A stretch of DNA of 64,000 nt from Vibrio rumoiensis 1S-45 (GTDB taxonomy: Bacteria > Pseudomonadota > Gammaproteobacteria > Enterobacterales > Vibrionaceae). Positions within the stretch are counted from its first letter, which is position 1, and every line of letters begins with the position of its first letter. The notes beneath the pieces were generated by a model. That model was given only the letters and a program-made list of their open reading frames with translations, was not told the origin of the DNA and did no database searches. Shown here piece by piece: positions 19,807 to 29,949 of the stretch. A program made the translations under genes and the position numbers. Location: contig NZ_AJYK02000020.1 of assembly GCF_000286955.2 (NCBI RefSeq), forward strand, positions 25,012 to 89,011, in the 5' to 3' direction.

Positions 19807-20295
19807 CTAGCGCATGTGCCAGTGACGTCTAACTTTTCTTAGTAGCAAAAAGATCCAAGGCCATAATATGCAGTTTACGACACCAGCCCAAAGCAGGTGT
19901 GGATTGAATTCAATATCTTTTATCATGAACTCTCCACAAAACTCTAAGAATTCACCCAAGACACTGATCAAGCCAATTAACACAGCTTGTTGCCAAAGGG
20001 CCATATTACGAAGCACCTGAAAGTTAAGACCCACAATATAGGCCACAACCGACATCACGATGCCGTGAATCCCTAACGTGGTTCCAATCACTAAGTCCCA
20101 CATTAAACCCAGAATCAATGCTGACCCTACGTTCACTCGGTGAGGAAGGGCTAAAATCCAATAACAGCAGATTAAGATAATCCAAGATGGACGCATCATT
20201 TCTAATGGCCCCGGCCAAGGAACCGCTTGTAAAATCAAAGCAATAGCAAAGGATACCCAGATAACAAATTTGGTACGAAATAAATTATTTCTCAT
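19807..20295 (-). CDS. mreD: Rod shape-determining protein MreD
   Basis: Polytopic inner-membrane component of the elongasome that works with MreB, MreC and RodA/PBP2 to place lateral cell wall. The protein is 162 aa with about five hydrophobic helices and starts MRNNLFRTKFVIW. ATG 20295 overlaps the mreC TGA (ATGA), so translation is coupled; the longer frame from 20367 runs inside mreC and is rejected. The length matches E. coli MreD (162 aa). The C-terminal residues are basic (RKVRRHWHMR). Confidence 0.95.
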   Translation of the reverse strand: MRNNLFRTKFVIWVSFAIALILQAVPWPGPLEMMRPSWIILICCYWILALPHRVNVGSALILGLMWDLVIGTTLGIHGIVMSVVAYIVGLNFQVLRNMALWQQAVLIGLISVLGEFLEFCGEFMIKDIEFNPHLLWAGVVNCILWPWIFLLLRKVRRHWHMR

Positions 20296-21173
20296 GGCTG
20301 AACCGCCTGCTTCTGCTCTGCTTCTTCTACTGTTTGTGCTTGTTTTTGTCTTTCTTGATCCGGCCACACCAATAATAAATATCGTAAACGTTCAAATTCA
20401 ACAACAGGTTTAGCTGCAATCACGGCAAAGGGACGACGGTTATCATTCTTGACACTAGTAACATAAGCAACTGGGTAACCTTCAGGGTAACGGCCACCCA
20501 AACCAGATGTCACCAATAAATCGCCAGTGCGGATATCGGTGCTAGTCGGTATGTGTTCTAGTTGAATTGAATCAATATCCCCATTACCAGCAGCAATCAC
20601 ACGAATGTCATTACGCAATACTTGAACTGGGATAGAGTTGTTACTGTCAGTTAAAAGAAGAACACGACTATTATGCGCAGAGACATTAACGACCTGCCCG
20701 ACAATGCCTTTTTCATTAATAACCGGTTGCCCTTCATAAACGCCATCGGTATGACCTTTATCGATCACCACTTCATGGCGATAAGGAGAAGAGTCGACGG
20801 CCATCACTTCTGTGACGACTTTACGTTCATCTCGAATATAAGGAGAACCTAATAATTGGCGAAGTCGGTTATTTTCTTCTTTATATTGATCAAGCAGCAA
20901 TAAATCGCTTTTTAGACCCAACACTTCATTTTTTAACGTGTTGTTATCGCCGACTAGGGTTTTCATACCATTAAGACGCTCGTACATGCCATCAAACATA
21001 CTACGAGGTAAATTGGCAGCATATTGCAAAGGTGCAACCGTGCTGTTGAGCAAGTATCGAACGCTTGAAAATGTATCTAAACGACTATCAGCCAGCATTA
21101 AGCTGGCTGATACGATCAAAGCGAAAAATAAACGCAGTTGTAACGATGGCCCTCGGCCAAAAATCAATTTCAT
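20292..21173 (-). CDS. mreC: Rod shape-determining protein MreC
   Basis: Bitopic periplasmic scaffold that links MreB filaments to the peptidoglycan synthases. It starts MKLIFGRGPSLQLRLFFALI. The single transmembrane helix is at about residues 11-29, a coiled coil at about 60-110 (LGLKSDLLLLDQYKEENNRL), then two beta-barrel domains with GQPVINEKGIVGQV near 155 and SGLGGRYPEGYPVA near 225. The C-terminus is Glu/Gln-rich (QKQAQTVEEAEQKQ). The 293-aa length is normal for the family. Sited 33 bp after mreB and overlapping mreD. Confidence 0.96.
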   Translation of the reverse strand: MKLIFGRGPSLQLRLFFALIVSASLMLADSRLDTFSSVRYLLNSTVAPLQYAANLPRSMFDGMYERLNGMKTLVGDNNTLKNEVLGLKSDLLLLDQYKEENNRLRQLLGSPYIRDERKVVTEVMAVDSSPYRHEVVIDKGHTDGVYEGQPVINEKGIVGQVVNVSAHNSRVLLLTDSNNSIPVQVLRNDIRVIAAGNGDIDSIQLEHIPTSTDIRTGDLLVTSGLGGRYPEGYPVAYVTSVKNDNRRPFAVIAAKPVVEFERLRYLLLVWPDQERQKQAQTVEEAEQKQAVQP

Positions 21174-21206
21174 GCAAACAAACCGTTATCTTTCGTATGA
21201 TGAAGA

Positions 21207-22328
<1,122 letters not shown>

Positions 22329-22346
22329 TTAACCGCCAACCACTAA

Positions 22347-22376
22347 AGAATAGTGCGGATTCTTACAGAAAGTTAA
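22347..22376 (-). promoter_or_regulatory. Possible mreB promoter
   Basis: On the minus strand TTAACT (22371-22376), an 18-nt spacer and TATTCT (22347-22352) form a weak sigma-70-type match about 100 bp before the mreB ATG. It lies inside the interval bounded by an 8-bp inverted repeat (22316-22323 and 22381-22388). Confidence 0.3.
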
Positions 22377-22422
22377 CTCAGCCGACAGTATATTTCATTA
22401 TTGCTTTGTGATGAACCGCGCA

Positions 22423-25400
22423 TTAGTCTGCCACCAAGTTAGGTTCACCGCGATAAATAATGCGATCATTCCCACGATAAGCCCCAAACATCACCACAGT
22501 AGAAGGGTCTTCATCGCCAAAATCTCGCCAATTAAATTGCAGCCAAGGTTGTGTACCATTTGACCAACCACAATTGGTTCCATCAGGTTGAGTGATCCCT
22601 TGTCGTAAGAATAAACGAACCGTCTCACGCTGCGCTGTGATTTGAGCGGCGCGAACAATATCCGATTTACCTGAACTCACGGTTTGTTTGGCATTAGTAT
22701 CGACTGTGTCCGTCAAATACGCATCACTGCCGCTAATATTACTTAAACGACAATATTCTTGGGTCATAAATTGACTGCCGCTATCGTCAGAATTAGGAAT
22801 GTAACTTTCACCATCCCAAAACTCAGTGCGAAGAGGAACTTGCACCGGCCCACCAATAGAACCACTAACACTATCTAATGTCATTCGACCGTAACGAAAA
22901 TCTGGCTGAAGCGCAAATGCCAACCCAGTATCAACCGTTCCATTACCATCAGCATCTAAAGTGATTTTGTCGTTAGAGTCCACATCGGTGAAATCAAAAT
23001 CCAAATCATCCACCTTGTTGGTCACCGCGATACCAAATCTTGAATTATTGGAATCATAAGGGCCATCCGGAGTTGACGTGTATTCTGAATTATTCGGGTT
23101 ACTGCCTAGCTTTTTCAAAAACTCAAAATCATCATAATTAACTACATATTGAGCGTTGCGTTGCGTTGTTTCACCGCTGGTTAATAAGTCACTCCAACCA
23201 TTTGTAGATTGATTGGTATAGATCAAGCGACTTAACAAGCTTTGACCATTATCGTTATTGATTGCCGTTAAGGCGAGTTCATCTTGTAAACTTGAATCAA
23301 ATAGACCGTAGTTCCAGGTGGCTGAATTGTCTTCACTTTGCGCTTCAAGCGTATAATCCATGCCTATCGGTTGATTCATGTAAGCAAAGCCGTTATGACC
23401 AGACGCATAGTCCCAATCATTAGATACTCGCACTAGGTGGTGCGGATAAAAACGACCAATATCACGATAACCAAGGTTGATATTCATATCTAAGTAATTG
23501 GCTAATGTATCCGCCGTTACTTTAATGCTGCCTACTTCTTGCCATTTTAAACTGTTATAGCTGTAATATTTATCACCACTATTGGCAACATTATCATGTT
23601 CTCGATCGTTGCCATCATCCGATGTTAACCCAGAACCTAAACGGCCATTTTCTGGCGTGGCTAATTCACTACCTACTTCAACCGTTGCCGTCGGCGCCTC
23701 TGTAATGAAGAAGTTTTGTGTCACCGCTGCATTACAATAATTACTCACATCAATGTCATCAGTTTCATCCACCGAGCCTCCGGCTTGCCAGATTATCGGC
23801 TTCACTTGTAAAGCGAATGCTTCACCTGCTGGCATAAACCCAACACCACCGTTTGAATCTCCACTCATATCACGATCATTTGGCTCACAAATAGCAAACG
23901 TCCACGGACGCACATCCACATTCGCGATGCCTTGTAACGTTGTGACGTTTTCTGTAAAACCATCGTCATTGGTTACTTCACAACCGTCATAATCATCAGG
24001 ACAAACAAAATTAGGATCGCTCAGTAAGAAATTTAACGAGCCCGATTCAGCATACTTTAAGTATCCGCTTGATTTCGCGTCATCACTAAAGTTCAGTTTG
24101 ACTTGGCTAGTGCTATATACGCCATTTTCATCATTACTGACTTGCAAAGTGCCATCTACCGCACCTTCTCCAATCGTCGGTTTGGTTAAATTCACATTAG
24201 AAACCGTTAAATCTTTTTCTCCACTATAGCCTTTAACTGGCGTCACTTTATCGTCTTTACATGCCAAGACTTGTACATTAAATACTCTCGGATGTGCAGC
24301 CACCGCTTTGACTGGATCGATATCAAATTTATAAGGACCAAATAACACATTACCGGAATCATTTGCTTCAGAATCATCGGTTAATTCAGCCTTTACGGTG
24401 TACTCACCAAGCGTATCAGAGGAAACAGGCACAGTGACGACACCTTGGTTTGGTGTATAAACATAATCACTATTTTTCGTTCCAACACTTGGATCGGCTG
24501 GCGTTAATTTTTCAGGATAGCTTGCCGTGATCGTGCCATCATAATCCGTCGCTACCGAACCATCATCGTTATAAACTGTATAAGTCATTTCAGGCGCTTG
24601 GCAGAGCAATGCAAACTGATAATCTGGGGTAACTTTTAGAGTGTATGAATCATCAGGGCTAGGGCTAAAACATTTTCCTGATGAAATAATATGTGAGTCA
24701 GCGGTATCCATCTGAAGTTTGTTTGCAGAAACTGCACCATAAATAGTTATGTTATTACTTAAAATAAGGTTTTTTGCCAATATATAACCATAAAATGCCA
24801 TATTAGGATTTGTAATGGTAATTGTTGCTTCAGGGCCATATAGCAAACTACTTTGGGCACCACTAGCATAACTAAATGCAACACTATTATTTAACTGCCA
24901 ACTGCTTTGTATTTTTATTTGAACATTATCTTCAAAAGTAATACTTGGAGCTTGTGTAAATGTAGCTGTATCAACTGTAGTAACACTGTTAGCTTTAAAA
25001 ATAACTTCCACATTATTTGAATTCACATCAAGGGTTTTAATCGTATGCTCACCATCGATGACTATTGTGTAATGCTCACCATTATTACTAGCCACTGATA
25101 ACTTACTGATATCACCCTCAATTGTTACAGTGGTGCCAGTACTATCGGTTGTACGAGTACACAAATCAGAGGTATCACACATTTCATACCCCTGCCCTGG
25201 GCTATATGGCGGGCTAATATCCACATCGGCACTGCCATCCGCAGGAAACGTGGCATTTAATAACGGTGGTGGTGCTATCTTTCTAGTATCCACATCAGCT
25301 CCGCCAGTATCACATGGTGCTGTATCACAGGTTCCAGGAGCATGTAAATTACTATTATCCGTAGTGGTATCAAACCCGACTTTTAGCACATCAATTGTGC

Positions 25401-26775
25401 CGTACTCACCATCGGTGTAACCATCTTTGATGAAATTAGCGTCAATATACCCAGCAGTCCAACCTACAATATCTTGCCCACTCTTGCCGTTGCTCATGAT
25501 AAGCTGGCTTGCAGGGTAGCTTGAATAGTCACTACTTCCCACTGTCACCCAACTTTGTGCTGGCTCTGGAAAATATTCACAAAAATCATCTGGTGTCGGA
25601 TCTGGATCAGGTGGAGTAGGGTCGTCACCACACCCACCAGCGCCATTAATTACATTGTTTCGACCCGAAATGGAGATGGCATTACCAGAAAAACCACCAT
25701 TGAGCGAGTTATTCTCCCCACCTAAGCTCAATCCTTGCGATGTTGCGTTATCAACATAAAAGTGTGCATAAGCAGTAATGGATGCAGTATTATCATTGGT
25801 CGTAATACTGGCTGTAGAACCATGTCCAATAAAAAGTAAATCCTGACTATCACCACCATCATTGATGTGAATTTTATCTCCTGCTTTTGTTGCAGATAAA
25901 TCGAATATTTTATAGTGAATAACAACAGTACCATCTATGGATAATTTACTGCCATTACCAAATTTAATACTGTCATACCAATATTCGCCAGAGGATAACG
26001 TTTGAGTAGTGCCCGCCGTGATATTAAGTGAATCGCCAATAAACTTATCTTGTAAATGTAGAGGATAACCTTCGGTGTGTAAGGTGCTATCAAGCTTACA
26101 TTTTTGAGGTCCTGTCGTTGAAGGGTAATAACAATAATCTGCTCCGGCGGTAAAAAATGACATTAATGAATCATCTTTTGGCAAGATAACTTTATTCTCT
26201 TCTCCAGTATGAGCGATGGCTATTGATAAATTACCGTATGGAGTGCCCTCATCACCATTGGTGAAATAGTTAGTCTGCAAAGTATTCGGTACATAGGTAC
26301 AAATATCCGGTATGGGCGTTGGCTCAACAGGGGTATCAGGCACACCATCTTGACAATCTAGAGTCCCATAACTAAAGCTGACCTCAGTGTTATCCCCTGA
26401 ATGAAAAGTAGAGGTTTGCACGCTCACTAACACCCAATAAGAATCATCTTCAAATTTACGGTAGTAGCTTAATTGTCCTATGACATCATTACCGCTTTTG
26501 CTGGTCATCTCAAAATTAAAGCGTAAATCGTAGTTTTTCCCAGCCTCTAAAGTCGAATCGACAATATAAGCAGAGTTGTCTCTATTCGACCACATTAAAA
26601 TATTTTGATTCGCCTTTTTAGCATAAATATTATACGTTTCAGATGAATCATAATTTTCAATGTTTGCTGACACGCTAAAATCACCAGAAGGGTTCACTTC
26701 ACATTGTTCTGCTGCATAAGCTCCCAACGAAATCAACAATGTGACCATGGTAAAAAAAGCCCGAACAAACTTCAT
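22423..26775 (-). CDS. mshQ: MSHA biogenesis protein MshQ, two-module surface protein
   Basis: Last gene of the MSHA structural operon: a 1450-aa secreted protein of the DUF6701/MshQ type, presumed to sit at the pilus tip or act as an adhesin (inference). The signal peptide ends at about residue 22 (SLGAYAAEQC). An N-terminal beta domain spans about 25-142 and a Pro-rich linker 146-158. Module 1 (about 159-383) opens CTYVP and ends GGCGDD; linker 2 is Pro/Asp-rich (386-398). Module 2 (about 399-703) opens CEYFPEPAQSW and ends GKCFS. Both modules carry solenoid-like ladders of short strands. The DUF6701 part fills about 715-1450. ATG 26775 overlaps the mshP TGA, with AGGGG 7 nt upstream. Part of module 2 is AT-rich. 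Confidence 0.9.
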   Translation of the reverse strand: MKFVRAFFTMVTLLISLGAYAAEQCEVNPSGDFSVSANIENYDSSETYNIYAKKANQNILMWSNRDNSAYIVDSTLEAGKNYDLRFNFEMTSKSGNDVIGQLSYYRKFEDDSYWVLVSVQTSTFHSGDNTEVSFSYGTLDCQDGVPDTPVEPTPIPDICTYVPNTLQTNYFTNGDEGTPYGNLSIAIAHTGEENKVILPKDDSLMSFFTAGADYCYYPSTTGPQKCKLDSTLHTEGYPLHLQDKFIGDSLNITAGTTQTLSSGEYWYDSIKFGNGSKLSIDGTVVIHYKIFDLSATKAGDKIHINDGGDSQDLLFIGHGSTASITTNDNTASITAYAHFYVDNATSQGLSLGGENNSLNGGFSGNAISISGRNNVINGAGGCGDDPTPPDPDPTPDDFCEYFPEPAQSWVTVGSSDYSSYPASQLIMSNGKSGQDIVGWTAGYIDANFIKDGYTDGEYGTIDVLKVGFDTTTDNSNLHAPGTCDTAPCDTGGADVDTRKIAPPPLLNATFPADGSADVDISPPYSPGQGYEMCDTSDLCTRTTDSTGTTVTIEGDISKLSVASNNGEHYTIVIDGEHTIKTLDVNSNNVEVIFKANSVTTVDTATFTQAPSITFEDNVQIKIQSSWQLNNSVAFSYASGAQSSLLYGPEATITITNPNMAFYGYILAKNLILSNNITIYGAVSANKLQMDTADSHIISSGKCFSPSPDDSYTLKVTPDYQFALLCQAPEMTYTVYNDDGSVATDYDGTITASYPEKLTPADPSVGTKNSDYVYTPNQGVVTVPVSSDTLGEYTVKAELTDDSEANDSGNVLFGPYKFDIDPVKAVAAHPRVFNVQVLACKDDKVTPVKGYSGEKDLTVSNVNLTKPTIGEGAVDGTLQVSNDENGVYSTSQVKLNFSDDAKSSGYLKYAESGSLNFLLSDPNFVCPDDYDGCEVTNDDGFTENVTTLQGIANVDVRPWTFAICEPNDRDMSGDSNGGVGFMPAGEAFALQVKPIIWQAGGSVDETDDIDVSNYCNAAVTQNFFITEAPTATVEVGSELATPENGRLGSGLTSDDGNDREHDNVANSGDKYYSYNSLKWQEVGSIKVTADTLANYLDMNINLGYRDIGRFYPHHLVRVSNDWDYASGHNGFAYMNQPIGMDYTLEAQSEDNSATWNYGLFDSSLQDELALTAINNDNGQSLLSRLIYTNQSTNGWSDLLTSGETTQRNAQYVVNYDDFEFLKKLGSNPNNSEYTSTPDGPYDSNNSRFGIAVTNKVDDLDFDFTDVDSNDKITLDADGNGTVDTGLAFALQPDFRYGRMTLDSVSGSIGGPVQVPLRTEFWDGESYIPNSDDSGSQFMTQEYCRLSNISGSDAYLTDTVDTNAKQTVSSGKSDIVRAAQITAQRETVRLFLRQGITQPDGTNCGWSNGTQPWLQFNWRDFGDEDPSTVVMFGAYRGNDRIIYRGEPNLVAD

Positions 26776-27275
26776 CACTTAACCCCTTTCACAACGACTT
26801 GTTGCGCTCGTTCTACCTGAAACAAACCATCACCACCACAACTTGCAATCGATTCAACCGTGTAATAACGGTATTTTTCATATTCATCTGGAATGTTTTG
26901 ATACGAACACGTTACCGAGGTAATTTTGCAACTGCCATGATCCGAAAAAGTAGCCACCGCAGCAGATGGCCATTCATTCTTAATATCATCACAACGGGGT
27001 TTAATGTTGGCGCTGGCACCAGACTCATTTAAAGGAAATAATTCCGTCAATGCCCATTCGTTAGCAGAATGCGCCATAAACCACGCTTGTGTTCCTAATA
27101 ATTCACGGCTTTGCGCATCTTGATTTGACCATTCTAGACGTGCCATTACACCGGCAAGCATTCCCATGACGACCACTACCAAAATCACGACGATCAGTAC
27201 ACTGCCCGATTGTTTGGCTTTAACAGGCGCATAGCCATAAGTGTTGAGGTTTCCTTGATTCATCTTACGCTTCAT
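26775..27275 (-). CDS. mshP: MSHA minor pilin-like protein MshP
   Basis: Minor pseudopilin of the MSHA pilus with a PilX-like N-terminus. The hydrophobic helix SGSVLIVVILVVVVMGML is preceded by a polar leader and lacks the usual GFTLIE signature; Gly before SVLIV could be the prepilin cleavage site. The C-terminal domain has four Cys, possibly two disulphides. The longest frame begins with TTG at 27287. ATG 27275 follows GAGTG by about 6 nt and is used here; ATG 27263 is also possible, so the start is uncertain. It sits between mshO and mshQ and overlaps the mshQ start by one base. Confidence 0.85.
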   Translation of the reverse strand: MKRKMNQGNLNTYGYAPVKAKQSGSVLIVVILVVVVMGMLAGVMARLEWSNQDAQSRELLGTQAWFMAHSANEWALTELFPLNESGASANIKPRCDDIKNEWPSAAVATFSDHGSCKITSVTCSYQNIPDEYEKYRYYTVESIASCGGDGLFQVERAQQVVVKGVK

Positions 27276-27289
27276 TTTTTCACTCAAAC

Positions 27290-28072
27290 TTAGGGCACGT
27301 TAAGCACTTGAACATCATCATCATATTGACTTTGCTCATCGCCACGTTGGAATAAAAATGACATATGCACTAATCCACTACGAGAAAGCGAAGCACTGCC
27401 ACTGTCAGTACCATCATTAAAAGAGCCAGAGGCAACATCTTGTCCAATCTGAGCAGGATTTCCATTATCTTCTTGGCGGGTAATGATCGGGCCGGAAATG
27501 CAATACTGAACTTTTTCTTTGTAAATATATAAGCGGTTACCCACTGAATTCGTTACATTGCCGGCATCAAAATCTGACTCTGTTTCTGTGCTGTAAATGG
27601 GCGTCTCGTTACCAGAGCTGTCGTTTAATTTCACCACACCACTTAAAGGTATGCTTTTGCTATTTGCTGTATCTAAGTCATCAGGCGCGCTTGGATTAAT
27701 CACTAAGTTTAACCCATTTAAACTTCCGACTGTCGGTTCTGCGCTCACAGTGACAAAACGAAATGGATCGCCACCAGAAACAGGAAGCACCACATAAGCA
27801 CCCGCATATTTAATAGGGTAAAACGATACGCAATGGCCATCATCACTGACGGTAAAGCTATTAGGGACAGAATGTCGAATCTCTCTGGTCATTCTTTCAA
27901 CCACAAACCTCGCTTGGTTTTGCAGTGCTTGTCTATCGACAGTATCTGCGTAGCCTTTCGTACCTAATTCAATAAACCCAGCAATCCCCATCACCATAAT
28001 CCCCATAACGACCATGGTGACAACCAGCTCGATAAGAGTAAAACCTTGATGTTTACGGTTTAACCTGCTCAT
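27290..28072 (-). CDS. mshO: MSHA minor prepilin MshO
   Basis: Type IV minor prepilin, 260 aa. The class IVa leader MSRLNRKHQG ends in the prepilin peptidase site G|FTLIELVV, with Glu at position 5 of the mature protein, followed by the hydrophobic N-terminal helix. The remaining beta-rich region has acidic surface segments (DDSDSGS-type). In V. cholerae it is part of mshBACDOPQ. The ATG overlaps the mshD stop by one base. Its role in priming the pilus is inferred from minor pilins elsewhere. Confidence 0.92.
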   Translation of the reverse strand: MSRLNRKHQGFTLIELVVTMVVMGIMVMGIAGFIELGTKGYADTVDRQALQNQARFVVERMTREIRHSVPNSFTVSDDGHCVSFYPIKYAGAYVVLPVSGGDPFRFVTVSAEPTVGSLNGLNLVINPSAPDDLDTANSKSIPLSGVVKLNDSSGNETPIYSTETESDFDAGNVTNSVGNRLYIYKEKVQYCISGPIITRQEDNGNPAQIGQDVASGSFNDGTDSGSASLSRSGLVHMSFLFQRGDEQSQYDDDVQVLNVP

Positions 28073-28689
28073 TAGTAGTTGCCTCTATAAGCAGTTAACT
28101 TGAATGCTTCAAATTTACTCGCCGCCACTTTTAATTGAATTTCACGCATCACATGAGGTGCGGCACTTTGCATATTCGTCACAGTGACATCAACAGCAAA
28201 GTTTGGATATTGGTCTGCAATATCTTGGCCCAATATATCGGTTAACGTCCCCACCGGATCCGATTGGCATAAAGTTTTACTAAATTCACTGGTGTACCAA
28301 CAGCCAATATAATCATCGACATCATTAAAAAAGCTGGCATCAGTTTCGCCTTTATCCGTCTCTGCGCCTAATTTGGTCGTACACGGATTAGGTTTATTAT
28401 TCACATCATTTTCATCACAGCGATAAATTCCACCACTAGGATCGCTATTATCATCAAAGCCACGAGACAATATCGTATTCATCATACTTTGCCCCAAAGC
28501 AGAAGCTCGAACTTGGTATTGAGGTAAACCGGAATTTTCTACTCGAGGAAAAAATAAAGAAAAAAGAACGGTCATGGCGATCCCCATCACCACCATCGCC
28601 ACAATGCTTTCGATTAAGGTGAAACCGTTTGAACGGGCAAAAGGTTTTGATACTGTTCGATTACTTATCACAAATATCACTCCCGACAT
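28072..28689 (-). CDS. mshD: MSHA minor prepilin MshD
   Basis: Type IV minor prepilin (205 aa from the longest ATG). The leader ends RSNG|FTLIESIVAMVV, a class IVa cleavage site with Glu5, followed by a globular domain with several Cys. The ATG at 28689 lies within the last codons of mshC. A GTG at 28671 with GGGAG 8 nt upstream would give a shorter leader and is a credible alternative start. It follows mshC and precedes mshO, in the conserved order. Confidence 0.88.
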   Translation of the reverse strand: MSGVIFVISNRTVSKPFARSNGFTLIESIVAMVVMGIAMTVLFSLFFPRVENSGLPQYQVRASALGQSMMNTILSRGFDDNSDPSGGIYRCDENDVNNKPNPCTTKLGAETDKGETDASFFNDVDDYIGCWYTSEFSKTLCQSDPVGTLTDILGQDIADQYPNFAVDVTVTNMQSAAPHVMREIQLKVAASKFEAFKLTAYRGNY

Positions 28690-29215
28690 CCGGTTGATAA
28701 ACGAAGCCTTGAGAGTTAATGCACACGTAAGTGCTCTCTACTGTATTGGTAACATCTTTGATGGTGATCTTATATTGACCCGCGCAGTGGCTGCCATCGG
28801 CATCACAAAGCCCTTCAGGCCGACCAAAAAGATCAAAGGTAATATTAGATAAATCGGCAGAAGCCGGTGCTTCCACTTGAAATTGCATTTGCTGATTATC
28901 AAACGCCACCTTACTACTCAGTCCAATACCGGGATCAGCTTGATCGTCACAAGCGGGCTTAGAGCCTAAGCAATGATTGTTAACCGTTAAAGTATAGTTG
29001 GTATTGGTTGCGCCAGATTGGATATTAGATTGCATACGTGCAAGTTGGATTTGACGAATGATAGAGATTGATTGTGCTTGCGCAGCATAAGGCGAAAAAG
29101 AAGACGGGCCTTGAAAACGGCTTGCCGCATACACCGACAAGATACCTAGAATAACAATAACGATGGTGAGCTCAACTAGAGTAAATCCACGCTGACCTTT
29201 AAACTTATGAGCCAT
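28661..29215 (-). CDS. mshC: MSHA minor prepilin MshC
   Basis: Type IV minor prepilin (184 aa). Leader MAHKFKGQRG, cleavage before [16 protein letters not shown], Glu5 present. The mature part has two pairs of Cys (CLGSKPAC and two near CDADGSHC) plus a C-terminal Cys, unusually many for a pilin, suggesting disulphide-stabilised loops. It is the first minor pilin after the two major-pilin-like genes, separated from mshA2 by 66 bp. Confidence 0.9.
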   Translation of the reverse strand: MAHKFKGQRGFTLVELTIVIVILGILSVYAASRFQGPSSFSPYAAQAQSISIIRQIQLARMQSNIQSGATNTNYTLTVNNHCLGSKPACDDQADPGIGLSSKVAFDNQQMQFQVEAPASADLSNITFDLFGRPEGLCDADGSHCAGQYKITIKDVTNTVESTYVCINSQGFVYQPDVGSDICDK

Positions 29216-29281
29216 ACACTAACCTTAAAAATATAACCGCTACATCGTATATAGAGGATAATATCTCGTATTATTTATTCA

Positions 29282-29800
29282 TCAATCCACTGATGGTAGG
29301 AAGCTACAATTATCAATAGCAATACCATATTTAGTGTCATTTTCGATAGTTACAATCGCTGGCTGATTTTCTGTCGCTTGACTGTATTTTACAACACAAG
29401 CAAAGTTAATATATCCATATGTCACAGTGCCGGAGCTCTCAAAAAGGCCAAAAACTTCTTCTACTCCTGAATCGAGCATAACCCAATCAGAACTTAACCC
29501 ATCCACTACTGCTTCCAAATCCGATGGTGTAGCAGCTGGATACCCATAGACCACATTGACGCTAGTACCGCCAGCCATAGAAACACTTGCTTTTTCTAGC
29601 GATTCCACTCCAGCTATCGCAGATTTACCATAAGCAACACTTGCTGCCCCTTTAATAGCACCAGCTAAGCCTTTAACAGCACTGACTTTTGCATCATCTT
29701 GAAGGTTCAAAAATTTAGGTGCCGCTGTCACAGCAAGAATACCGAGGATGACAATCACAACAACTAATTCAATAAGGGTAAAACCATTTTTTGTGTTCAT
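29282..29800 (-). CDS. Second MshA-like major prepilin (tandem paralogue)
   Basis: Type IV prepilin, 172 aa. The first half is nearly identical to the upstream mshA product (residues about 6-50, from [10 protein letters not shown] through [10 protein letters not shown] to GAIKGAA), whereas the C-terminal domain diverges strongly and is longer (VEEVFGLFESSGTVTYGY insertion). Cys pair: FACVVKY and DNCSF. DNA differences in the conserved half are mainly synonymous, so it is not a fresh copy. It lies between mshA and mshC in place of the usual single mshA. A terminator (29897-29921) and a weak promoter-like sequence lie upstream, suggesting expression at a different level from mshA. SD AAGGTAGG precedes the ATG. 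Confidence 0.9.
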   Translation of the reverse strand: MNTKNGFTLIELVVVIVILGILAVTAAPKFLNLQDDAKVSAVKGLAGAIKGAASVAYGKSAIAGVESLEKASVSMAGGTSVNVVYGYPAATPSDLEAVVDGLSSDWVMLDSGVEEVFGLFESSGTVTYGYINFACVVKYSQATENQPAIVTIENDTKYGIAIDNCSFLPSVD

Positions 29801-29850
29801 GATTGACCTACCTTAACAATATCAACTTGGCGATTAAAACTACTTATTTA

Positions 29851-29878
29851 AGAATAGACATAAGCTTATATATGTAAA
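29851..29878 (-). promoter_or_regulatory. Possible promoter of second mshA
   Basis: On the minus strand TTTACA (29873-29878), a 16-nt spacer and TATTCT (29851-29856) lie in AT-rich DNA just downstream of the mshA terminator and about 50 bp before the paralogue's ATG. The match is weak. Confidence 0.3.
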
Positions 29879-29896
29879 TACTTTTAATTTAAAAGC

Positions 29897-29921
29897 AAAA
29901 AAGGCCAGACTGGCTGGCCTT
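29897..29921 (-). terminator. Rho-independent terminator between the two mshA genes
   Basis: An 8-bp perfect stem (AAGGCCAG / CTGGCCTT, 29901-29908 with 29914-29921) with a 5-nt loop is followed on the minus strand by TTTTTTGCTTTT. It lies just after the mshA stop and would keep most transcripts from reading into the second pilin and the minor pilins, giving the high major:minor pilin ratio a pilus needs. Confidence 0.85.
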
Positions 29922-29949
29922 CATTTACAACCGTCGATAACTCAATGTA

